From positions 69,311,660 to 69,375,659 of the forward strand of contig NC_092793.1 in assembly GCF_918797505.1 (NCBI RefSeq): DNA of 64,000 bases, read 5' to 3'. Shown one piece after another: positions 36,701 through 48,400 of the stretch. A program made the position numbers and the translations under genes. The DNA comes from Bemisia tabaci. Taxonomy: Eukaryota > Arthropoda > Insecta > Hemiptera > Aleyrodidae. How positions within the stretch are numbered: the stretch's first letter is position 1; each line of letters starts with the position of its first letter. Below the pieces are notes generated by a model. That model saw only the letters and a program-made list of their open reading frames with translations, was not told the origin of the DNA and did no database searches.

Positions 36701-39374
36701 ATTATCAAGATTTGATTCATACTCCATACTTACAAATATTTATTCTAGTTAGACATATGGCTGGTCCAAAATAAATTTTTGCTTTTTTTCATTCTGGCAG
36801 ACGAGAAAATTAAAAATAACCATCAGATAAGATCACAGAGTAAAAAAAGAATAGTAGCTCTTCATTTTATTTCTTTTCGCCTTTCATCATAATTTCTACC
36901 AAATGCTATTGATCTCATAAGAATTTGATAGACTTAATCATGATGGTTTGTTGGTTGCTGTCTAACTAGCTACAGTATAAAAGGCTGAAAAGCACTATAA
37001 AACAATTAAAGAGCAAAAACTCATGTTTAGTTGTGCATTTTAAAAACTCATACAGCCTGAAAAATCCTTAGATGAGGGAAGACATGTTTAAACCACGACT
37101 AGCCGTAAATATACAAAATCTCTTACTTCTAAGGGGTTCTGATGAATTGGCGACTGAGTCACTGGATTGGTCGCTAATTGTTAGGGCACTTAGTAGTTCT
37201 AGGCCTGGTTGCTCTTCTTTACAGATATTAATTTCCATCTGGAACAAAGAGTTAACAAAAGCTTTAAAAATGATAAATATACACCTATGTAATTAGGAAA
37301 AATATCAAAGAAGTAAACATCTGTTCTGGTAATAATTAACACACAATAAGCACTGCACAGTCATAGAGAACATTGCGGTCTATGGATGGAGACTTTCAGG
37401 ATACACAGTAGTTGATGTTGGCAAATATAATAACGCTTGCTCTTACCTGTATGCCAGGAGTTGACAAAACTGGAGGTTCTTATAAAAATTTGAGGTCTCC
37501 CATTTTTTAAAGAATTCCTAAAAATCTGTAAAATGGAGCTTTGAACGAAAAGATTAAAAATAAATTGTTTTCCCGACTTAGGAAGATGGCATCAAATGAC
37601 AGACTGAGACACATGTCTCATGATTTTTTTTTGGCCTAATGTTGAGACAGGGGGTATTGGGGGTTATTGGGTGTTATTGGGTATTTAACCTGCTAAGCAC
37701 TGATTACAAGATATCTTGAGACGCAACTTTTGTTTGAAAACCTCACACTAATTCGGTTACTGAGACACAAATCATCAAGAAAAACCGGCGCTCCGCTTCG
37801 CTCCGCGCCGGTTTTTTGGGGGGGCTTCGCCCCCCCAAGCCCCCCAGGACGCGCGCTTCGCGCGCGCTTTTTAGTTTGAGTGTCCATTCCAGTTGTTCTG
37901 TCTTCTTAAGCGACCCGCGCGTCCACCGCGGGAAGAGTGTATTTTCCGAAGGGGGGGGGGGGATCAATCTGTAAGGGAATGAATTAAGAATTGAAACAGA
38001 AGTTGAGTTGTGAGCAGGTGAGCACGTTGTGAGCAAGAAGTTGCGTACCTTGTCGCGAGAGTGCGCGGCGAGCGGGAATCCCACTACTGCGCTGATTGAC
38101 CAGAGGCGAGAGTTGCGGACGGACGATGTACGAGAAATTGCCTACGTGGAGGCGGTCCGGCAGCAACATACCCACCGGCAGTCACCAGAAAGCAATAGCA
38201 CAAAATAGTAGTTGCGTACGTTGCCAGCGAACGCGCTGCGAAAGGTTGTGACGGTTAAATGGTGAGATTTTGTTCAAGAACAGATCATTTAACCTGACCC
38301 ACTGTGCGACGAACAATTTGTCCAGAATCTTCCTTCCCCTGACCCACTGTGCGACGAAAAGTTTGTCCAAAAACTTCTCTCCCCTGACCCACTGTGCGAC
38401 GATCAGCTTGTCCAAAAACTTTCTCCCCCGACCCACTGTGCGGCCCTGCTCCGGCCGGCTCCCCTCATGCCGCGCACCCCTCGCCTAAAACTTTCAAAGC
38501 TCGCCATTTTTAAACGGCTCGGCCGATTTAGCTCAAATTCAATACCAAACCAGTCCTAGGGGAGAACTACCACCCGTAAAAATTTCAGCTCAAAATATTC
38601 ATTTTCGCTCGAGTTATCGAGTGGACAAGATTTGACCTCCCCCCACTTTTGAGCCCCACCCCTCAAAATCTTTTGCCTCAAATTTCAATTTTTTTTCGCA
38701 GAATAGTAGTTCTAATGAGTCTCTACAAAATGCAAAAAAATTGGTCAAAATATCTTTTAACGTAAGAAAGATATAACTACTCAAAAATCGAAAAATCTTA
38801 AAAAGGCGGAAATACATACATACATACATATATACATACATATATACATACATATATATATATACACATGAATTTGAATGGCATATATTTTCGTGATCTA
38901 CGACCCGTGATCGGTGCTCTTCACAATGTCTCAGGTCTGGATTCGACATCATGGGAGAATGCAATAGTGTATTTCCTTCGGAAAATACACTAAAAAGTGG
39001 TGCTACTTGAATGTGGAGATACTGACGGCAACTGACTATTCTGATCATTTTCTGCAGGTAGCACTGCAGTTTGTAATTATGAATCAACATGACTGTGCAA
39101 TTTTTCAGCAACTGAAGAAACACATTAAACCAACCAGATAAACTTTTAAAAGACGGCCATAGAGAAAATGAAATTGCGGACAAGTAACTGAAGCATTAGA
39201 AGACTTTACCTACAAGGTTTTTTGAATGCAAGGTTGCTTTGATTTTTGCTTGAATCCAAGGCAGTCTAAGAAGTTGATTTGGTGATCAAAAGGTTGACGA
39301 GTTTTTTTTAAAGAGAAAAAAAATTGTAAACAGATTAATATTACAGAAACCCATGTACTAAAACTATGTTAAAT

Positions 39375-39417
<43 letters not shown>

Positions 39418-42400
39418 AACTCACCTCCAGCCGATTGATGAAACTTTCAAGGCCACCGTGAATTTGGAAAATCTGCATATCCACATTAGTGATCAAATCG
39501 ATCATTCTGACAGCTCTGGTCGCCAACTAAAACATTTCAGAAAAATATGTGACGAAAGCCATGAAACTCTAATCGGTATAACAGCACACAACAAACACGA
39601 TGAATTCATGCCTCAGAGATATGCGATTTGACTCCTTTTTTTTTAATGAAAAGATTTGCAAAAAATTCCATGTGCCACTACTTTTCTTTGAAATGGACTC
39701 TCAATCTCCAAAATAGCTCTTACAGTTGAAACCATAAAAGGGCTAATACATTAGCAAAGTTACCATGGTTGCAACCTTCGAATTCCTGGTACAGAATAGC
39801 AACCCTGCTAATGTATTTTCTCTGACTGAATAGACTGGATATAGAGGTGGACTCTCAGCATATGGTAGTCAATTTCCTCCATTCCAGCCTCAAAAAGATT
39901 ATTACCAGCTTGGGAATTTGTTTCAAAGAAAACCACAGGCACCATCATATTTCTTGTACAATTTTTCATGGATAAAATTTACTTAAAACACATCTGAAGC
40001 AAGCAGAAGCTCCATTATCATGCCCTAAAAATACAAATTTATCATTAAAAGTGAGGACATGACTCTTGGAGCAATGAACCTCGATAATACCTGGTTTCCA
40101 CTGATTCCTTAAAACACGCACTGAAATGCGTTAGCAAGCATCATGACTGCTCCTAAGAAATTTGGACATCAAGTTACGGTTTAATTTTTATTTATCACTG
40201 CTCATGGGAGCACAGTCATTATCTCCGGCAAAAATGGTAAGAACAAATTGATCCTTTCATTATCAGTCTAGACAATTGTATTGCAAACACCTCCGAGAAT
40301 ACTTAGTCAGGAAGTGCCTCAAGTTGTAGTTCAGAATCTCCTCGATAGATGGAGCTTTAAATGTGTATACTTCTGAGTAGAGTATGTTGAGTAATGGCGG
40401 AATCGTTGCAGGAAAGACATGCCTTCACTGGAGGCAGGTGCTGCGGCTACATTTTTCGTAATGAAAGGGTTAACCATTCAACATTACCAAGTAAAATACT
40501 TTAAACCTTAATGAATAAAACTCAGGTGATTGGAGTGTATTGTGTGTAATTTTCTAATCTCCTTTTGGATTCTTCCATTCCTTCAATTCCTGATAAAATG
40601 ATATGGGAGCATAATATAGATCTAACTTGGAGCCCTTACATTTAGGAATATAGTTGAAAAGGCAAAATGCATTGGCCTTCATAATCTACATAAACAAAGA
40701 AGGCCTTTTGGCCCATCCTACACGAATATATAATCCCTGCATTTAACTAAAAATACTCACTGGGATGTGTTCTAGTTGACGAGTGTTCCAATTGATGATT
40801 CTTAGAAGAGCTTCCATCATCCCTGAGTTGACAAGAGCTTCACCACCAGATTCACAACTGGCCATGTGATAAAGAAAACTAAAGAGCGCCGTCGCTAGAG
40901 GAAGAGAGTACGAATTTTCACCTTCAACGAGTGAATTGATACAGGATCTTACCATTTGAGGTAGGAATCCATGATACAAAGCTGCTCCGGTTGCATCAAT
41001 GATCATATCCAGTCTCAACGCTGGCTTCCTATGATAATTAAAGAAACATATTAGCTAATGTTGGAGGACATTAATTTAATATCTGGAAGCTTAACAGCTA
41101 GTGTTTTTTCCACTGTTGGAATGTAAGAGAAATGGAGCTTTAAACCTGTGTCTGAAGTGACTTCTTACATACTTTTCTAAGACTTTTGAGTAAGTTGTTG
41201 ACTAGTGGAGCACACAAGAGAGCCACTAAAGGTGTAAAAGATCCAAAAAGCCAAAAAAAAAATTGAGTCAAAAGCGTTTTCAGCATTTTGCCCATCAGGA
41301 GCACTCCTGAACACCTTAGCATTTTTACTCACTGGTTGGTTATTTTGAAATCATACTACAGGTTGATTGTATGTAAGTTCGAAACTCAAGTTTTTTAAGG
41401 CCTAATTTACCCTTTTTTTCCAATCATCTCTAAGAAGTAGGTGACCTGAGCTCAAAGTTGTTTTCTCAATTCTGTTTCAATGACAGCAACTGAGAGAAAG
41501 TTTAATCTTAAGTGCAAACAATTTGAATGTTCATGAAAAGGATTGAAGTTGCATGCTTATGCCAGTTGAAGAAGTATTCCATAATCAATACTACAGTAAA
41601 ATCTGTAAAGGAAGAATATGTACTCTCAAGTTGTTAATAAGTGTAAAATTTAAAGTTAGATGGTACGGTAGTAAGCACAGCGCCAGTGCTGCCTTCCTCA
41701 TTAACTTAGCAGATGGTTCTGCTCCAACATATTTGAGAATCTGCAAAAGTGAATGTTACTCCTCCATGAGGCGTATTTCTAGAGAGATATAAATGTTTTG
41801 TCTCCCTAATCCAGCAATTATGGGATGGATCCATTTGCTAGGTAATTCTTCTGACCTTAACCATATCATTACAGGAAGTCATCAGCATTCGAAGTTTTGC
41901 AAAAAAAAATAAAATACTTAATTAATACACTGCAAGTTTACCTTGGAAGTATGCCTGGAGCTCGATCAATGTGAATGATTGATGTTAAAGTGCGTAATGC
42001 AGCTGCTTTAATATCCACTAATTTTGAGTTGTTCAATTCTAGCAATTCAACTAATTCTTCCAACAAGCCAGGATATAAAAGTGTAGTCCAAGGATCCAAG
42101 TAGGAATTAGAATATAATAACACAGTCAAAGCTTGTAGTCTAACTTGAACGCATAGAAGTCTTCTTTCATAATTTGTAAAATTACAGGCTAATCGAATAT
42201 GAGTGAACAAGTAAGTCTGTAACAAACAGATGAAACCTCATGGTACTTACAGTCAGACAAAAATTGAAGAACAAAATTGCAATACACTTAATTGTTTAGC
42301 AAAGGAAATACTTGTAAGAGTTTATGAGAAGTGATTCTCAGACTATCAAAATAATTTTTTAACAAAAAGTAAGCAGCACTATTTTTATGTGTAGATTAGG

Positions 42401-45400
42401 AATTTTAGACATTATACTTCTTCGAAATATTGGGGCCAGCTAAAAAATTACTGAATTAATTCTTGTTACTATTTACTTGACCCTCTGATGGGCATAATGG
42501 TATTTGGACCACAATTTTAAAGTTACACTCTGCACAAGTAGAGAGGTAACAAAAATTCGGCCGGAGTTTTAAGTATTCCTCATGAAACATAGAACAATAA
42601 TCATACAATTCGAGAATTCTTTTATCTCTGAAATGTCTGAAAATAAGGTCCAAATCCCAGGGTGTTAAACTCTGTGGCACCACTTTTATTGGCATCTAGC
42701 TGGAGGAGGGGTTTTTATAAGCCTCCAAAAATTCCCTGGGGTCTGTAAATGTAATTATTTATTTTTTTTTTTTTATTATTTTTTTTTTTTTTTTAACTTC
42801 TATTACAGATACTCTTTATTTCCTAAATTTTTTGGATTTAACAATTTCAGTTAAAAGTGAATGCTATTTTGAACAAGCTTCTATTGTATTTACGTGTTCT
42901 CCATCTTTGGAAATTCAAATATTTAACTAGGATTAAAAATTAGTCGAAAATGAAGAAATAAATGGGGACAATCATTTGGACATAGGTTACAATATACGAT
43001 AACGCATACTGACGATTGAACTTTCTGCACATATGCTAAGAGCTTAAACCAATTTCTTTTTTTGGTGCGGGTTTCCTTCACAACATCTTGCAACCTTACA
43101 CATAACGCTAAAGTCCACAGTTTGCTCCCGCCACCTCATTATAAACTCAGCTCCTTCTCTTGGCACCTTTTTCTCCAGAGTCCAGAAATGATGTTTGGTG
43201 CACTGAACTTCTGCCCACCACACAGGTTTCATAAGTGAACTTCTACCTGCAATGAACGTGTGAAGTGCCTATTCTTGGCAATTTTTTCCTATACAATTTT
43301 GATGGAAAATGAAAATTTATGATTTACTTACAGCATTGGGAATAGGGACTTCATATCCCTGTACAATTCCATCCATAATTTCAGCAGGAGAGCGGCCCAT
43401 TTTATCGACATTATCTAAGTGAATGCAATGAGCACTGCCTTTCTTATATGATTTAAAGTTATGTTCTGAATTCCATTCATTGTTTGAGCGAAACTCGTAG
43501 TGAACAGTGGTGGCTGTTGAAGGCAGATGCTGTAAACATAACAAAATAATTGCGTACTGAATGAGACTTTAAACAAATGATTTTCCGACTGTTATGTCCG
43601 ATTATTTGATTTGATGTCTTGCCAAAAGGGAAAAACTTTCTGGCTAAAGCGACAAGATGTGTGATTAGAAATCAAACTGTACTTTTTGAACTGATTGCAA
43701 AAACTGATAAAAAAAAAAAAAAAAAACAAATAAAAATAAAAAGAGTTGCTCGGACCTCTAAACAGTTCGGAAGTAACAATGGCAAAATTTTAAGAATAGA
43801 AATGAACAAGTTACAATTTTTGTAGATTTCGATGAAGATGGAAGCTCTGAGTTTTTGAATATTTTTCAAATTCCTCAATCTTTCCACAAAAATGAAAGTT
43901 TTTATTCTGCATTCACTTTCTTGACGCAGACTTTTAATATTATACTTGAGTGCTGGACAAGAATTGCAACACAGGATCATCGTAAATTTTCATTCCCAAA
44001 TTCATAAGCTGACTGGCGGGTAGTATTTTATATACTTTTATGTGTTCTGCCTTCCCCAACAATTTTAGGAGCCACCTTAGCCAGAAAGCCCAATATTTAA
44101 GAGCAATCAACAATTTTATAAGAGCCAAATTAACTTTTAGCATACACATCAAGGAGCATGAAATTTCGCAAAAGGCACAACTGCGAAGTAAAAGTGAATG
44201 AAAGGCTCGGTGGAATAAGATGTTACAAGAATCGAGGCACATTTATCTGGTGTAAAAAATTGAGTTTACCTTACCAAAAGCAACAAACAAAAACATAACT
44301 TTTTAAGCTAAATTATTTCAACATAGGTATCTTTTTCAAAGAAGTCTCAAAATACATGTTGCACCATGAACAGTTGTTAGTTGAGAGTGCAACTGCTATT
44401 TCGCAATTGCAAGGTTGAAAAAATCAAAGTGGTCTGTCATTATTTTGGGCGCCACAACGTCCGAGGCCCCAAATTTTTCGCCGCCAAACCCCTATTTTTT
44501 AGTGCATTTGGAAATGGCAGAACACAGATGTTGAGTATTCAAATGAACACACTTCCTGATGGATAGCCTGATTCAAAGTTAATAACTGTATGAAATGAAG
44601 CACATTACTGCTGATCTTGCATGATTGGCCAAATGATTAACAGGAGTTCAAATAGTTGCTCGCTTCATTTTCGCTACTTAAATAAAGAGAAATAATGCGG
44701 ATTTAATTTCAATGTAGCAAGAAGTAAGTACAGGATATATCTAGTGGATTTGTTAACTCCTTAACAATTACCCACTTTTCATCACAATATCCTGAGAAAT
44801 GTGCGACTTTTTTGGGAATTTTGGAAACAAAATTAGAAATTAATCACTGCAACATCGCAGTGAAGGCGCTTCTTTTAATCGGATTCATAAAATCATTACA
44901 ATTACACATTAGTCACCTCAATATCACAGCATACACATGAATTTCCCATGGTTACTTCAGCACATAAAAGTACAGCCAATTTTTATATCAATATGGCAGA
45001 AAATACGCAACATTTATAACAATGTGAGCATTCTTATGATAAAAATTGGTAATTTGAAATTGGAGAAAACCTTCAATTTCTTGTAATACCAGATACCTAC
45101 TCTGTAGTTCAAATAGTTGCTCGTTTCATTTTGGCTTGTTAGAGTGAGATATTATGCCAATTTTATATCATAATATCCGGAGAAGTATGCGATATTTTAA
45201 ATCATGATTCAAAGAATGTAGGCAGTTGAATAATTAACTAAATGATAGACTTACAGTTCGATCTTTCTTGCAGCAATCAGCAAGACCAAATCCATTTTCT
45301 TTGCCTCCCCAGCTCTGTGAAAAGATAAAAAAACATAAAATACTTCAGGAAAACAAATAAGAAGTTTGAAAGCTTTAATGTGAGTAAAATTCAGCTGTTA

Positions 45401-48400
45401 ATTGTAGACAAAAGGAGCATGTTTAGTTTACTGAATCTTCAGAGGAATTTAACTTCGCAAATCACTGAGAAAATGAAAGGTCTAAACTTACTCAGAATAA
45501 AGGTTTAGCAATCAGTGCAAAGAGAAAGAATTTATTTTCTGATCACTAAGCATGCTCCTAAAAATAATAGCTTGAATTCAAAAGGCTCATGTACAGGAAT
45601 ACTTACTTCCGCAAGACAGGACAGAAATTTGATCAAGGTATCTCTTGTTTCATGTTCTAGACGAGGAATGAAATTGCTTCTCTTGCTGAACATATACAAC
45701 AAGTTGATAACACCCAAAACAACATTTAGATCACAGGACGTTAGTAATACAAGGAGATGATCAACAGAGCTATATAAGTGACGGGAGAAGGACTGCTCAA
45801 TCAAAATTGCCGTAAAATTGAGAACAGCTTGTGTTAAATCTTTCAGCTGGAACAGATCAAAGAAACATACAAGTTAAAATGTTATCAAGTTTCCCAACCA
45901 TTTGTAGCGCATAATGAAAGGAATAACATCAACCATTAACAGCAAAAAGGGATTGCTCATTAGGAGCTATTGTTTGATTTATCAGACATCAGAAGCATTA
46001 CTGATTGTACTTCCTCCCCCCCCCCCCCCCCAAAAAAAAAGAATGCCAATTCCAATTGTAGGGACCTATTTAAAACTCTTGCGGGGATAAAAAAAAATCC
46101 TCATTGATTGATGTTGCCTGAATAAAAGCAATACGTTCAGTGACTTCAGAGATCGAATCTTTACAAAAAATTTAGGCATCATCTTGGCTAGTATGTTAAG
46201 AGTTTTTGGGCCAGTAGGGTTTTTTGAGGGCCAGAATTATACACCAATACATGATGGGTATAAGATGTCTTTTGGCAATTTAAAATCGAGCTTCTACTGA
46301 CTCATTACACAATTTTCTATCTTTATTTCACCCAATTGAATCCTTTAAAGGCATTTTCTGAAGTCAACACTCAAATTTGCCTGATGATAACACACTATCA
46401 AAGTGTAGAGCAATTGCTGAAGAAAACTTACCTTGCAAAGTGCTTACCCCGATGTTCATCATCATTAAACAAACTATATGCTCAACAATCATCAGTAAGA
46501 AAATTTAATCATTGATTCTAAAAATATCTTCACCCAATTACATTGCTTAGATTGCTTAGATCATTGATTACATTGATTAGATTGCTTGATTTTTAAGTTC
46601 AGCGAACATTATTACACAATGGCTTAAAGGTAGTAGCACTGAATATATTGGTGTGTGGAATTTAGCAAAGTGCTAGAAATAATGTAACATTTTCTTTGAA
46701 AAAACTTACTACATTTTATAGATATAAGAGGTAAATTTGGCAAGTAATTCCCTGTAAATAAAATGTGCTGCCATCTCTAATGAGAACTAGGTACTAAGCA
46801 TACATTGAAAGTGTTTTGATTATTGAGAGTGTTTTGATCTGTTAATTTGTTGTCAAGTGTTACCACTGAAATCTGTTACCTTGTCTGAAATTAAATTATG
46901 GCCTTTGTGATTTATACTTTGTGACTCTAACGATGAAGCGCTTGCTCCGAAAAGCTTCGGTCAAAGTTTATATATAAGATGTAAGTTTTTTTAAAGAAAA
47001 TGTTACATTATTTCTAGCACTTGGCTACACTCCACATACCAATTAGATTTTAAGTGCGGGGTATCTGAAATTATCGCCTCTAGGTGCAATGGGTGGATGG
47101 AAAGGGGCAGGATCACTCGTCAGTTTGAAATCTGACCACAAATGTTTGGATACCAACTTTTACCTTGAAATTATTTAATGTCAATTAGAAAGTTTAGGTG
47201 CATTTAAGGCATGATGCCTGTCAGATTCAAACACTGATTAAATTCAATACAGTGGAGGTTAGAAAAATAGGAGTTGAAAGAAAGGCTGCAATTACCTCAC
47301 GATAATTTGGTTGATCACAAGCTAACTGCCAGCTGTCAGGCCGACCAATTCTAGCAGAGGCTTTCTCCAAGATCCAGTCCAGTCGATCAAGAACATCGAT
47401 CCAATGGTAAAGTTCACACTTGCCATAGTTCCATGAATCAATTTGTTTCAGCTCCGCAAGCAGCTCGGATTCATTGCAAGACTTCAATTTTTCTATGAGA
47501 GGTCGGCACTCAGGAGGCTGTCAAATGAGAGAGGATTGAGATTTTAGACTCCAACTAAGAGCATAATAGCAAAAAAATCTGATACTGAAATAAAGCTTAC
47601 TACCATTTATGTCAAGGATTTAGGTAAGGATTCTGTTTGTTTTTTAGTAATTACAGAGTTTTTTGTTACACTGCAAAATGTGAACATAAAAGAAAAAGTG
47701 AACTTGATAGGTAAGTAAGTTCACTAATAGACTACTAGAGAAGGTATAAGTTGAAGCATTCTGATTTCTGATACACGTTTCTCTTCAAAATTTCATGTTA
47801 AACACTATTTGCACAGCAAAAACTACTGAAATTGACTTTTAGAGCGGAGTCATTGTATGTTGAGACAAAAGGCAAGTGCTGTTTAAGTCACCACTCATCA
47901 GTGGTGCCATCTGACTACATGTATTAACCTGTTGAGAGGTGCTGATTCAGAAGTAATCAGAGACTGACATTTGTCTCAACGTACTATGACTCTGCCCTAA
48001 TCAAAATATAAACGTTTTTCTTTTTGTTTACGAAAAATTTGAATTACCCGCTTACAAGTTTAGCTTAAGTCTACTGAATCAAATCTCCCACTACAACAGT
48101 TTTGGCAGGCTTCTCATTTGAGCAGTGTTCCTTCCCGTCCTGTGTTGTTCAAAAGGTAAACAACGTATGCCAGCTGAGCAAAAGCGCATATTATTTATTT
48201 TAAAATATTTACATAAATGTTTAATAGGCTAAGTAAATAATAATAATAATAATAAAAGGGAAACTTTAGAGCGTATGAGGAAGCCATCTAGGTTACGAAG
48301 AAAAAAAAAAATCTTTCAACTTTCAAAGCAAAAATTTTAGCATGTCACGACTTTTTACTCTCCATTTTATGATGCAACTGAGGTCAAATAATAAAATTGG

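Larger units (their letters stand above)
37936..38991. mobile_element. 1.06-kb element with 17-bp inverted ends, minisatellite and (TACA)n tract
   Basis: AGTGTATTTTCCGAAGG at 37936 is exactly inverted at 38975-38991. Between lie a G13-type run, CpG-rich unique sequence, a 45-bp minisatellite (38296-38443), GC-rich then AT-rich single-copy sequence and a CATA/TACA microsatellite. The right end is itself a hairpin (GTGTATTT/AAAATACAC). No clean target duplication. A 189-codon minus-strand ORF here is an artefact of the microsatellite. Confidence 0.45.

Noticed and set aside
38614..39183. 189-codon minus-strand ORF, the longest of the track
   Set aside because: Its middle is a Tyr/Met/Val run made by the TACA microsatellite, and it spans a repeat element. 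No homology recognised.
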